A stretch of DNA of 64,000 nt from Ceratobasidium sp. AG-K (lineage: Eukaryota; Basidiomycota; Agaricomycetes; Cantharellales; Ceratobasidiaceae), in the NCBI GenBank assembly GCA_037039685.1, contig JAWNGF010000010.1:310001-374000 (forward strand), read 5' to 3'. Position 1 is the first letter of the stretch. Each line of letters begins with the position of its first letter. The translations under genes were made by a program, and so were the position numbers. Shown one piece after another: positions 31,681 through 43,463 of this stretch. A model generated the notes under the pieces. The model saw only the letters and a program-made list of their open reading frames with translations. It did not search any database and was not told the DNA's origin.

Positions 31681-31758
31681 ATGCCTGCTGTCCGCATTGC
31701 CAAGGCCGCCATCCACACCGCCTGCAGGGCCAATGCCAACACCACTGCCTTTGGACAG
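31681..31758 (+). pseudogene. Third ORF of element F, first 26 codons before the H insertion
   Basis: Starts MPAVRIAKAAIHTACRANAN and runs in frame into GACAG, where element H entered. The frame continues at 53102 after removal of H and one copy of the target duplication. Confidence 0.75.
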
Positions 31759-32203
31759 TGTCGTAAGCTGCTTCTTGGTGGCTATGAGACAAGCCCGTGA
31801 GGGAGAGTGGACGGCACTAAGACCTAAGTGACCTCTTGAACTGCAACACACTTAAGTGTCTGTAGGCTCTAAAGGGTAGGGGTGGTTCTGAGTTTCACTT
31901 GGAAGGGATGTTTTGATGAGACAAAACAAGCTGGGGTTACCAGGCTTGTTGGTCCTCTATATATATTCACAAAAGGGGCCAAGTCATACAGGATGCAGCC
32001 ACACAAGTCACATGAAACAGCCAGTCAGGAGTGTCCAAGTGAGTCATGCTGTATGAACAGACATGACTCGTTCAAAGCACAGCCGCGTTGCACAATGTAA
32101 CAGAATAACCACAAGGAGGTGGCAACGCGGCAAACAGAAACGTAACATAACAACAAAAAGGAAAACAGGCAGAGAAGTTGATGGAGTGAGCTAGCTCACG
32201 ACA
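31759..32203 (-). repeat. 3' LTR of element H (LTR1 family, 445 bp)
   Basis: Reverse complement begins TGTCGTGAGC and ends CAGCTTACGACA. Adjacent to GACAG on the left. Confidence 0.95.
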
Positions 32204-32244
32204 TTACTCCCCTCTAAGAGTCCGTTTGGGGGACCTGAACGGAC

Positions 32245-33009
32245 TTACTGCACTGCACAGTCCTTTTCCTTCTTCAGCATATACTCCTCCAACCCCTCTT
32301 TGTCCTCCAAGGTCAGGTTGATAGGATTGAAGATGGTATTCCCTGGCTTGTCCAAGAACTTTTCCCATTCCTCCCAGGTCTCCTCCTTTGCCCAGTCCAC
32401 CTTGGACCAGTCCAAAACCCTCTTCTGGACCTCCACAAACTCCTCATCCCACTGTTGCACATCTGGCTCTGCCTCCTTCCACACCAATACGTTGGTCTCC
32501 TCCTTCCTCCACCAGTAAGGTTCCCACTCAATCTTCTCCTTCTGGTATCTGCCCCTCTCCATCCTCCAATTGCTCAGGTCCTTCTTGTAGTTGGCGTCCC
32601 AAGCGTTGTTCCACCTGGGTCGTAGTGTTGGTGGTCTCCCATTGTACCCTGGTACCCATTCACTTGAGTATGCCCCCTCTTGACCTCACTCAACAACTCC
32701 AAGCATGTGGGTGGAAAGGAGGACAACCTCCAAGACCTGGAACGCGGCGCATCCTTGACAAACAAAGATGTCCTTTTGTAGGAGTTGCATGCGTGTTGGC
32801 CATTTTTTCCCAACCCACTGGAACTCTCCCAGGTCTGAGTGTAGGATGTTGTCCAACGCCCTGAAATGCATTCTTCCCAAGCTTTGCTGGGACCTTCTGA
32901 AGACATAGAGGGCAGCCCCAGCGTCAAGGATTCTTGCTGTAGCAAATGCTGGTGGGTCAAGGACGCAGGTGAGGTTGTTGGCAATGGTGGAGCGGGTGAC
33001 GGCAGGCAT
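32245..33009 (-). pseudogene. Third ORF (ORF3) of element H with one stop
   Basis: Exactly 765 bp, as in A, B and J, starting MPAVTRSTIANNL (ATG is the complement of 33007-33009). It keeps TARILDAGAALYVF, WVGKKWPTRMQL, CQGC and EVVLLS. A TGA at 32686-32688 replaces the TGG of VVEWGQEGAYSS; the frame then continues to the usual CAVQ stop. Function unknown. Confidence 0.82.
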
Positions 33010-35471
33010 TGTGGAGAGCAAAAAAGGTTTAGAAAGTTGAGTGTGGGGTGTAGTCTGGAGTAGTTGCCAGTTTTGCAGATATCACTACCAACTGCGCCCC
33101 CTCTGCCTTTTATCTTTCCTGGGACATAGTTAGATGGCGTGGGAGCTTTGGGGTGCCAACATAGAAGGTCCTTGATGATCTTGGATAGATGTCCAAAATC
33201 TTCCGCCTTCTGTTCCGTATCTTCTTTGTCTCCATATCCCTTCCATCTGACCCTGTAAAAAAGACCATCCTTTGTCTCCTTCCAGTCCAAAACCCTTTCT
33301 ACTTCATATTCTTCTTCTCCTTCTTCAGTAATGATTGGCAGTGGTTGGGGTTGGTTATGCTTGAACTCCATGTCTTCTATGTAATGGCTGAGCAAGTCAA
33401 TGTGGAAAACAGGGTGCACCCTCATTGTTGCTGGCAGAGTGAGCTTGTAAGCGTGTGATCCTATCTTTTGCTTCACAACAAATGGCCCATGCTTCTTGTT
33501 ATCAAGTTTCTTAAAGGGTCTTTTTGTTTGGATGTTTCTTCCCAACAGCCATACTAGATCTCCTTCCTGGTACTTGTTTTTTGGTTCTTCCTCTGGGAGC
33601 CTTTGGTTTTCCATTGATGCAATTGCTTTGTTGTGGATGTTATGCCATTTTTCTGTAATGGTGTTTGCTTCAGGAACCATTGTTTCTTCTGATGAGATGT
33701 TCCACAGTGGTTCCCTGCCGTAGACTATTGCAAAAGGGGAACTACCTGTTATACGGTGCTTCTGCAGATTATAACTGAATTCTGCAATTGGTAACAAGTC
33801 TGCCCAATCATCTTGCCAGTAGTTGACAAAGGATTGTAGCCAGCCTTCCATCCATTGGTTGATTCTCTCTGTTACTCCATCCGTCTGGGGGTGGTAGGCA
33901 GTGCTGAAACTTGGGCTAGTTCCAATTCTCTTGTAAATGGCCTTCATAAGTTAAGAATTGAAAGTAGTCCCTTGGTCTGAGATTGTGCTTCTTGGAAAGC
34001 CATGTAGTTTCCAAATATTTGTGACAAAAAGATTTGCCAGCATGCTTGCCATGTGAGATTCCTTGCAGGGTATGAAATGCGCCATTCTTGAGAACCAGTC
34101 CACCACTACCATGATGCTGTCTGACCCTCTGGACTTTGGCAATTTTACTACAAAGTCAAATGCTATGTCTTCCCAGGGACCTTTTAGAATTTTGAGAGGT
34201 TTGATTGGTACTGTTGACCAACTTGTTTGTTGACAGGTCTTGCAGGATTCCACGTATCTGTTTACGCTCTGTTTCATCCATGGCCAGAAGTATCTTCTTG
34301 ATATTAGTTCCAATGTTCTGGCTTGTCCCTGATGACCTGCAATTTTTGAGTCGTGGTGTAGTCGCATGATGGACAGTCTGGCTTCCTTATCTTCCAGGAC
34401 GTAAATCTTCCCTTTGTACCATATCAGTCCTTCCTTGAAGTTGTAATCCTTTGCGCTATGTTGCAGGGTTCTTGGTAACATTTCCCTTGATTTGCAGATT
34501 TCCTTGATTTTTGCCAGTCCTTCATCAGTTTCCTGAGCTTCCCTAATAGTTGCCATAATGTCTGTATCCATCTGCCCCATAAATCCTTTGAATTTTTCAG
34601 CAGATATCATGATTTGTTCTGGTGTGGGGATATCCCCATGGTCAGATTGTCTTGACAACAGGTCCAGTTTAGACAAAAGGATTCCAGGGCGGTATATGAT
34701 ATCAAAGTTGTAGGAAGCCAGTAGTTGATGCCATCTTGCATGTTGATGGTTGAACGTTCTTGCTTCCTTCCAGAACTGTAGGTTCCTGTGATTGGTGTAG
34801 ATAGTGATTGGATCCTTTGTTCCCTCAAGGTACAACCTCCAATGTGTCAATGATTCTATGATTGCCATAAGTTCCTTATCATGGACGTCGTAGTTGAGCT
34901 GGGCTTCATTGAAGGATTTTGACAGGAACACTATAGGGTGTAGGTAGCCATTGTCCTGCCTTTGAGACAGAATTGCCCCCATTGCTACTCCGCTTGCATC
35001 TGTTTCCAGGAAAAAGGGTTTCTCAGGGTCAGGATGGTGTAGTGTGGGCTCCTTGCTAATTTCTGTTTTCAGGGCATCAAAGGCCTCCTGTTGATCCTTT
35101 TCCCATTTCCATTTGTTATCCTTTCTTGTTAGGGTTGTCAAGGGTTTTGCTAAACGGCTAAAATTTGGTACAAATCTTTGGTAGAAGTTTGCAAATCCTA
35201 GGAATGCCTGAACCCGCTTGACCGTTTTTGGTTCCTTCCATTCCTTCATTGCCTTGACCTTCTCCTCCTCCATTGAGATACCAGAATCACTGATTCCAAG
35301 TCTGGTATATGTAAGTTTGGTGACAAAGAACTCGCATTTTGGGAGCTTTGCAAATAGGTTTTCATCCAGTAAGATCTTCAGCACCTTCCTGACGTCTATA
35401 GTATGTTGGCTTCTGTTTTTAGAGAAGACTAGGATGTTGTCAATGTATACTATGACACATACATTGATAAG
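32574..35471 (-). pseudogene. pol: Pol of element H, RT end to chromodomain
   Basis: Starts at the I insertion point in RT, where the catalytic box reads YIDN (complement of about 35443-35454; relatives GACGAC, here GACAAC). RNase H follows (ETDASGVAMGAIL; YTNHRNL has Asn for Asp), then the HHCC finger with a small deletion (TCQQTSWSTVP), the integrase core (VVVDWFSRM, TISDQGTTF, TDGVTERINQ) and a chromodomain (EEYEVERVLDW). A TAA at 33948-33950 replaces a Lys codon. The frame stays open past the chromodomain to 32574, overlapping ORF3 by 435 bases as in E and J. Confidence 0.88.
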
Positions 35472-35886
35472 TGTCATGAGCTGACTAAGCTCAGACATTT
35501 TATTCTGATTTTATATCTTTTTTTCCGAACACTTTCCTTTTTTGGTACAAATGTCCTCTGGCACTTAACTTGTATCAGGTGATGTATTTGTCTTTGCATT
35601 TGATATTGGTGATGCTTCCAAAACTTCCAGAATGTCAAGTCATATCTCTTATCTCGCTTATCATCAGTTGTACTCGGCTTTCCCACACTGATAGATGATG
35701 ATGTGGCTTTGATCCCTCATGTATATAAACCCAGAGGTCAAGCTGGTTAACGACAAGGCTTGACCTCCTCTCCACTAGGACTTGCTCAATCAAATCCTCT
35801 TAACTATCACTACTCCTTGGGTTCTAAGACTTGTCTAAGTCAAATCCCTTAACCTTTTATATACCTAATTAACCCAAGTCGGGACA
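35472..35886 (+). repeat. 5' LTR of element I (LTR2 family, 415 bp)
   Basis: TGTCATGAGCTGAC to CAAGTCGGGACA. TATATAAA at 35722-35729 lies about 33 nt before AAGGCTTGACCT (35755-35766), the predicted RNA start. Confidence 0.95.
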
Positions 35887-35888
35887 TT

Positions 35889-35900
35889 AGGTCAAGCCTT
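35889..35900 (+). other. Self-primer binding site of element I
   Basis: AGGTCAAGCCTT after TT, the exact complement of AAGGCTTGACCT at 35755-35766. The sequence is unrelated to that of the LTR1 and LTR-C elements but the position and length are the same. Confidence 0.75.
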
Positions 35901-37209
35901 TTAAAAGCATCAGCCTTAAAAAAGCTCCTGCTTTTCCACCAAGTAGATAGAACGTACACGGGAAAACGGGCATAGTACAACAGACAAAGAGCTATACTTG
36001 ATATAGACCAGTAGTCCCACGTTGCTATACGCTGTCAGTGAACCCAATCGTTATCCTCTTTTGGGTCATAGTGGCTTTAGTCAGCTAAATACACCCTTAC
36101 TCTGTTATACACTGTTGCTATCACACCCGCCCAAGGCTGTTGATAACTGATAAGATCAGAAAAGGAGTATATAAAGCAAAAGCTTAGCGTCTAGCACCCT
36201 TCACATCCAAATCAACATCTCAAGGAAGCCAGATCCTCTCAAGCAAAACTGGAAAGTGGTCAGAGCACCACCCAAGTTAACACTCTCATCCATCAAGAAC
36301 TGCATCAACTTGTCATTTCCATCAGTATGCACTAAAAAGGGACTAATTAGTAACTAACTAATTAACCTTAAAAGTGTTTCCCGCATTTTTTAGCCTCTGC
36401 GAAGCAGTCTTTAGACTAAAAGATTTTGTACTTGATCTAGACACCAAAGTCAACAAATTAAACAGCTGAATTGAAGTACTAGAAGAAGATCAAGTCAATC
36501 AAGCAGAGGATTTAAGGGTCAAACGTACCAGAAACAACGAAAACCACAATCAACTCAAAGCCGATTATCAATCTCTTCATTCAAGGCTCAAGTTCATCGA
36601 AATTAACCTTGACAACACAAACAAGCAACAAGCCAATCAAGATTGTGTCCAAAGCATAAATCTAGCTGACACCAATATTGAAGTTGAGCGCTTGCAAGAA
36701 CAAACCCGCGTCTTGATCAAAAATTGCAATCAACTTATTAAAATCCAAGAAAAACACACTTGAAAGGTCGAAACCCTCATCAACAACAACAAACGTCAGT
36801 GGCGTACTATCAAAACCCTTAAAGACAAAATCAAGGGCAAATACTGTCATCTTGCAGCAGAAGTGCGTATTCCTATTAACCAGGATTACCGCCTTCTAAA
36901 TCACCATTATACCATTTCACCCAGCCCTTTTCAGTGGGACCAAGACCTCAACTCACACAGGAACAACACAGGGAACAGCTTAGACTAGAGTCCCTAAAAC
37001 TCTTTATTGAAGACGTTCATCGCAACTACATATACAAACAGTACAACAAACTAGGACTAATCAACGCGTTGTTCTTGGAAGACAAAAATCTTGAATTGGT
37101 ATTTTTGAGCAGTTTGCACATCATTAAAGACAGAAGGGTTTGAAGAAGAATCTGTGATATTTTGTACGGCCTTGGATCCCAATAAATCTACCTTTTTCCC
37201 CGCTCCAAT
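35901..37209 (+). other. Long leader of element I with a decayed coiled-coil ORF
   Basis: 1.3 kb before gag. A second TATA-like sequence (GTATATAAAGC, near 36168) lies in the first part. From about 36427 to 36985 one frame reads as a Gln/Asn/Lys-rich helical protein (LDTKVNKLN, VERLQEQTRVLIKN, KTLKDKIKGKYCHL) with TGA stops near 36466 and 36761. A second frame from 36934 to 37143 (LTQEQHREQLRLESLKLF, then LGLINALFLEDKNLEL) may be its continuation after a frameshift. It could be a former N-terminal Gag segment; I cannot name it. Confidence 0.5.
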
Positions 37210-38561
37210 ATGTTGAGAGCCCCATCACCTAGTCAAGGGGGATTTACCCAAATTTCAGCAACATCAGGACCCAATGTAGTTGCACATGCAATCAATGCCT
37301 TAATAGACAAAGTGCAAAAAATTAACGGCCACATTAATGCCTTAAATGGTATCACCTCTACCCTAGAACAGGGAATTGACAATAACGTTGCAGATATCCT
37401 TGCAGTTCAATATCAAACTGCACAAATTGCACCCCTTCACCAATTAATGAATGCGGTGTCTCAGTCACTTGCAAACCTGGATGCAACACCCTCCACCACT
37501 GCGTCAACAACCACCCCAGGATACAAACTCAAAATGCATCCCCCAGAAGAATTTTCTGGAGATGTAGATAAATTTGATGAGTTTAAGTCGCAATGTACTT
37601 TGTACATAAACCACACATCCCCACAAGCAACCACAGAACAAAAAATCACTTATATCATGGGTTATTGCAAGGGGCCTGCCTATGTATGGATGCAACCTGG
37701 AATTGATGTAGACACGGCAAGAAGGGGAGCAACAAATTGGCTACACAACATGGATGAATTCTGGAACAAAATGCAAGCTAGGTTTGGCGATGTTCACAAG
37801 ATCAACCAATATAGACAACTATACAAGAAATTGATCCAGAAGAACTCTGTCCAAGATTATCTACAAGACTTTGTTACTTATTCATTGGTACTTGGGTATA
37901 CTGATCGAGTACTTTGTGATGATTTCTATGACGGTCCTAAGGATGAAATCAAGATGGCCATGGTGTCACAGAACTTTAAACCCCATGAAGCAACAAGGAC
38001 ATTCAACCAAGTTTGCAAAAGAGCCCTGGAAATTGACTCCACAATGAATGCCATTAATGCACCAAAGAAATTGCAAAGCCCACAAACCAGCACTTCAAAA
38101 CAAACTACTTCCAAGACAACCACAAGCACTCCAAACACCCACTGGGTCACAGATTCAATGTAAACAATTGTGTCTTTATGTCAAAACCTACAGGGGGGGT
38201 GCAATACAGCAAAATCTCAAGCATTACCAGAAACGCCAAGGGCTGTCCAGTTCCACAGATCTCCTGGGACAACGGGACAAAAGGAAATGTCCCTTTTGGA
38301 GCAATTCAAAAAGACACCCAAACCAGTACCTTCAACGCTCCTATCATTCAAACACCCAAATCATCCACTCCTGCTAAAGACCCTAATGCAATGGATCTTG
38401 ATGGAAAAGGAAAAGGACCACTGATTTGCTTCACCTGCAGCAGCAAGGGACACTCAGCAAGAGTCTGTCCTTCCAAGAACACAGCCTCAGGGTTTGAAGC
38501 TCAGATTAAAGAAATCTCTTCAGACATTGAATTGGGAAAAGACGTCACCAAGGCTTATTAA
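37210..38561 (+). pseudogene. gag: Gag of element I in two frames
   Basis: The first segment (37210-38163) has an N-terminal helical region (VQKINGHINALNGITSTLEQ) and a Gag domain (MHPPEEFSGDVDKFDEFKSQ, YVWMQPGIDVDT, FWNKMQARFGD, DYLQDFVTYSLVLGYTD). It ends in a Ser/Thr-rich tail at the stop 38161-38163. The second segment (to 38561, another frame) continues with a Thr/Pro-rich linker and a CCHC knuckle (CFTCSSKGHSARVC, near 38430-38471). A frame change therefore separates capsid and nucleocapsid. It may be a mutation, since no clear recoding motif was seen. Confidence 0.8.
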
Positions 38562-38596
38562 GGAGCCAAGTACTTGGTGATATATTAGCTAGTAAT

Positions 38597-41500
38597 ATGG
38601 ATGAACTAGAAATCATGTCAATATCAAATGAAAACCAATTATACCTTGATTTCACCGCTCATCCACTAGCTACGGCTCCTGATTCTAAGTCAGTTAACAG
38701 ATCAAAAAAATTCTCTGGACAAGCACTCCTGGATTGCGGCGCAACCTCCTGTTTCATCAACCCTTCCCTAGCAAAAGGGGCAAACCTTCCCCTTTTCCAA
38801 CACGAAAAACCAAAAACTCTGCAAGTTATAGATGGACAAGAAGTTTTGTCTGGAAAAGTCACCCACTATACCAAGTTTAAACTTGTCATGGGAACACATT
38901 CCAGTGAAATAGAATGTCATGTCACAAACATTGGAAGACACCCCATCTCACTTGGGATGTCATGGCTCAAGAAACACAACCCACAAATTAATTGGAAAAA
39001 TAGGAAAATTGCATACACAAGCGAATTCTGCTCAAAAAACTGCCTAGAAATCCCATCTACACTCCAAATTGCAGCCGAAACTACTTTACCAGAGGAATAC
39101 AAAGAGTTCGCAGATGTATTTGATGAGTCCAGATTAGAAGAACTCCCACCTCACAGGCCAACTGACATTACGCTTGACCTCCTACCAGAAGCTAAACTAA
39201 AGCACGGCCCTATTTACAAAACATCCCCAGCTGAAGACAAAGAAATGAAGAAAGTACTAGAAACCCTTATCCAAAGGGGACACATTCAGATTTCTAAGTC
39301 TCCTTTGGCTTCCCCGGTTCTATTTGTCAAAAAACCACATCCAGAAGATCCAAACAACCCAGAGTTACGCTTTTGCGTTGACTACAGATATGTGAATTCG
39401 CTATGCAAATTCAACACAAGTGGAATACCTCTACTGGACCAATGGTTAAGGGCCCTGGAAGGATTTGTCATTGGCACCACTCTAGACTTGGCACAGGGAT
39501 TCCATCAAACCCAAATAGCAGCAGGCCATGAATGGAAAACAGCATTCAAAACTCAATACAGCATGTATGAATGGAAAGTCATGCCCTTTGGTCTCAAAAA
39601 CGCTCCATCAAGCTTCCAGTCCCTAATGAACTCTATATTCAGGGACATTATGGGAGTTTTTGTACTTGTATACATTGATGATATCTTCGTTTTTTCCAAA
39701 CGAGTCAAAGATCATCCAGGACACGTGAAAGAGGTGCTAAGAAGGCTAAGGGAACACAAGTTGATTGCAAAATTAAGGAAATGCAAGTTCCATCAAACCA
39801 AACTGGACTGGGTAGGATTGGTCATTTCCAATAAAGGAATCAAAACGGATCAGGAAAAGGTCACAGCGGCTATGAATTGGAAAGCACCCAAGAATGTCAA
39901 ACAAGTTCAAGAGTTCCTAGGATTTGTCAATTTTTATCAAAGATTCATTCAAGACTTTGCCGGCAAAGCCAGACCTCTATATAACCTACTTAAGAAGGAT
40001 CAAAAGTGGCAGTGGACAAGCAAAGAACAAGAGGCCATGACTGCACTAAAAGAAGCTCTTAAGGTGGCACCTGTAATGATGCAGCCTGATCAAAATAAAG
40101 AGTTTTTCCTTGAGACAGATGCGTTGGGATTTGCCACAGGAGCAGTTTTATCTCAGAAGGATGAAGAAGGGAAATTACACCCTGTAGCTTTTCTTTCTAA
40201 ATCACTGAATCCGGCTGAACAAAACTACGACATTTTTGACAAAGAACTATTAGCAATTATTAGAGCCTTCAAAGAATGGCGGCACTTACTTCAAGGCACA
40301 GAAAAAGCCATTCAAGTGATAACAGATCACAAAAATTTGGAATACTTCTCTTCATCCAAACAATTGAACCAACGCCAAATCCACTGGATGAATTTCTTGG
40401 TGGACTTCAACTTCCAAATCTTGTACAGGCCAGGAAACCAAAACAAAAAAGCAGACATTCTCTTGAGGCAATATGACCTAGAACCTTTGGGGGGGGTAGA
40501 GAACCAAGTTCTCCTCAAACCAGACATTTTTATTTTGGCTATTACCCCTGACCAGGAGATTAACAATCTAACCAGAGAAGCAATCCTTGAAGATCCCAGA
40601 TTAGAGGAAGCCCACAATAAGCTGAGAAACAGAGAAAAAGTCAAAGATTGGGAATACAGAGAAGGACTCCTAATGTTCAAAGGAAAGATCTTTGTCCCCA
40701 AGGATGAAACCATCAGAAACCTGATATTGGAATCGCGCCATGACAATATTACAGCTGGGCATCCTGGACAAGCAAGAACATTGGAATTAGTCTCAAGAAC
40801 TTACTACTGGCCAACCATGAAGAAATTTGTCAACTCTTATGTGTCACACTGCAAAACATGCATTTCAGTTAAACCATTGAACCAACTCCCCACAGGACTA
40901 CTGCGTCCTTTACATATTCCTGAGCAACCTTGGGAAGAGACCTCCTACAACATGATTGTAGGACTCCCAGAATCAGAAGGATATGATGCAATCTTAACAG
41001 TGGTAGATTGGTTCTCCAAGATGGCACACTATCTCCCTTGCAAATCAACGGCCACAGCAGTAAACATAGCCAATATCTTTGTTGCAAACATTTGGAAACT
41101 TCACAGCACCCCAAAAGCAACAGTCTCAGATAGAGGATCCACTTTCAACTCAAAGTTCATCAGGCATCTGTACAAACGGTTGGACATAAAACCTACCTTC
41201 AGCACAGCCTACCATCCAAGGACAGACAGACAGTCAGAACGGGCAAACCAAGTCGTTGAAATCTTTATCAGGGCTTTTGTCAACCATAGGCAAAACGACT
41301 GGGTGGCCCTGCTCCCTATGGCAGAATTTGCTTACAACAATGGAATCCAAGCATCCACTGGCAAAACCCCTTTCCAAATCTGCCAGGGTTTCAACCCTAG
41401 AATGAACATTGGGGAAGAATCAGACTATACTGTTCCTGAAGCTGATGCCCATGCAGAATTCCTGTTGAAAGGATATGATGAAGTTAAAGCCGCCCTCATT

Positions 41501-41995
41501 CTAGCAAATCAGTCCTATAAAGACTAATTTGATAAAGGAGCCAAAGAACCAGAAGAGATAAACCCAGGAGATAAAGTCTGGCTTAATCATCAGAACATTT
41601 CCACAGACAGACCCTCAGTAAAACTCTCCCACAAAGTTTTAGGCCCTTACAAAGTAATGGAAAAAGTAGGGACTCATGCCTTTAGACTGGAATTACCAAA
41701 ATCAATGAAGATTCATCCTGTCTTCCATGTCATGCTGCTCAAGAAATTTTACTCTGATCCCCACGGCCGCAAACCCGCTCAACCACCCCCTATTGTCACA
41801 CAAGCAGGAGAAGAAGAATGGGAAGTCAAAGAAATCCTTAATTCCAAGAAAATCCGCTGTCAACTCCACTATTACGTCAAGTGGAAAGGATACTCTCATG
41901 CAGACAACTCTTGGCAATCAAAGGAAGATCTCAAGAATGCTCCTGAACTGGTTGATAAATTTCACAAACTCCACCCCACCACGCCAGGCCCTTAG
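38597..41995 (+). pseudogene. pol: Pol of element I, one stop before the chromodomain
   Basis: Protease motif LLDCGATSCFI (DCG where DSG or DTG is usual). [45 protein letters not shown] (near 39671), catalytic Asp pair intact. RNase H: ETDALGFATGAVL, FDKELLAIIRAF, ITDHKNLEYF. Integrase: HDNITAGHPGQAR, CKTC, VVDWFSKM, TVSDRGSTF, TDRQSERANQ. A TAA at 41525-41527 interrupts pol after NQSYKD. The frame then continues without a shift through the chromodomain (EWEVKEILNSK to YVKWKGYSHADNSW) to 41995, 10 bases before the 3' LTR. Confidence 0.92.
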
Positions 41996-42005
41996 GAGGG
42001 GGTAA

Positions 42006-42420
42006 TGTCATGAGCTGACTAAGCTCAGACATTTTATTCTGATTTTATATCTTTTTTTCCGAACACTTTCCTTTTTTGGTACAAATGTCCTCTGGCACTT
42101 AACTTGTATCAGGTGATGTATTTGTCTTTGCATTTGATATTGGTGATGCTTCCAAAACTTCCAGAATGTCAAGTCATATCTCTTATCTCGCTTATCATCA
42201 GTTGTACTCGGCTTTCCCACACTGATAGATGATGATGTGGCTTTGATCCCTCATGTATATAAACCCAGAGGTCAAGCTGGTTAACGACAAGGCTTGACCT
42301 CCTCTCCACTAGGACTTGCTCAATCAAATCCTCTTAACTATCACTACTCCTTGGGTTCTCAGACTTGTCTAAGTCAAACCCCTTAACCTTTTATATACCT
42401 AATTGACCCAAGTCGGGACA
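42006..42420 (+). repeat. 3' LTR of element I (LTR2 family)
   Basis: 415 bp, preceded by the purine tract AGGAGGGGG and followed by the target duplication ATAAG. Confidence 0.95.
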
Positions 42421-42425
42421 ATAAG

Positions 42426-43456
42426 GTCATGGAAGATGTGGTTCATGTATCTTTGGAATATGGCAGGTGCGTTTTTTAGTCCAAAGGGCATGACAATGTA
42501 TTCAAAAAGGCCTTCCTTAGTTCTGAAAGCCGTTTTCCATTTGTCCCCTTCCCTGAGTCTGATATTGTTGAAACCCATGCGTAGATCAATCTTGGAGAAA
42601 ATTTTTGCATCTTTGATTTTATCCAGAAGATCTTCCATTAAGGGCATTGGGAACCTGTTGTCCTTTGTAATAGCGTTCACTCCTCTGAGGTTTTGAACAA
42701 GTTGTAATTGTTGTACCACTTCTGGATTCTTTGGATCAACAGGTTTTTTGACAAAGAAACAAGGTGATGCAATGGGGGATTTGCTAGGTCAAATTTTTCC
42801 AGCAGCAATTTCCTCATCCAGGTATTCCCTTAGTGCAATAGATTTGGCTGGTGAGAGCGGGATAGGTCTGGCTGGTTTTGGAAGTTCAGCCCCTTCCTTG
42901 AAGTTGATGGCGCAGTTGTAAGGGCAATGATCCAGAATTCTCTTGAACTTCTCTTCACTAAACACATTGGCAAATTCTTTGAATTCTTCTGGTAGGTCGT
43001 CTATTGAGGCTGCTCTTGCCTGTATGGGTTCTGGTGGCCATGATATGTGTTTTGTTTTCCAGTCAATATTGGGGTTAGCTTCTTCTAACCATTCAAGTCC
43101 TAAAATGAGCTTGGTTTCTCCTGTAGGCATAGCAAAAAAGATTTGTTTGAAGGTTTTTCCTTCTACATCCAGTACAAGCTTGGCCTTGAAGCGTATTTGG
43201 TGCGAGAGTTCTTTCCCCTGGATGCCAATTACTTTTTGTGGAGAGGGAAGCTCAATGAGAGGAATGTTGTTGGAGCGGGCTCAAGAGATGTCCATAAAGT
43301 TCTTAGAAGCTCCTGAATCAATGAGAGTAGGGACAGGTTCTGTGATTCCGGCAATGCTTGTGTAAACAATGGTTGATTCATTTGTTGCTCTAAAGTACAT
43401 TGTTTCCATTGCTGGTTCTTTGGTCTCTCCACACACAGTTAGAGGGAGACCCCTTC
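42426..43456 (-). pseudogene. pol: Pol of element H, protease and RT start
   Basis: Protease LIDSGASKNF followed by a TGA at 43281-43283 that replaces a Trp codon. [44 protein letters not shown] up to the I insertion. A TGA at 42789-42791 replaces Arg in GKIRPSKSP; E has CGA at this codon. The pol type is that of E (NLRGVN, DSGAS), whereas the gag of H resembles B. Confidence 0.88.
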
Positions 43457-43463
43457 TTTTCCC
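43422..43463 (-). promoter_or_regulatory. Predicted -1 frameshift signal, gag to pol (element H)
   Basis: Minus-strand GGGAAAA (complement of 43457-43463), a 5-nt spacer, then GGTCTC (43446-43451) pairing with GAGACC (43422-43427). Same design as in B, E and J. Confidence 0.65.

Larger units (their letters stand above)
26950..31758 (+). mobile_element. Element F, left part (LTR-C lineage)
   Basis: Second-lineage Ty3/Gypsy relic related to element C. The 5' LTR and the start of gag are lost at the junction with E. The right part, including the rest of the third ORF and the 3' LTR, continues at 53097-54881 beyond element H. GACAG at 31754-31758 recurs at 53097-53101. Confidence 0.9.
35472..42420 (+). 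mobile_element. Element I: complete Ty3/Gypsy element of the LTR2 family, 6949 bp
   Basis: 415-bp LTRs that differ at about three positions, and target duplication ATAAG at 35467-35471 and 42421-42425, inside RT of element H. It has a long leader, gag with CCHC knuckle, pol with intact YIDD and a C-terminal chromodomain. There is no third ORF between the chromodomain and the 3' LTR. Young by LTR similarity, but pol has one stop and gag one frame break. Confidence 0.95.

Noticed and set aside
36934..37143. Separate 69-codon gene before gag of element I
   Set aside because: More likely the frameshifted tail of the decayed leader ORF; no independent support.
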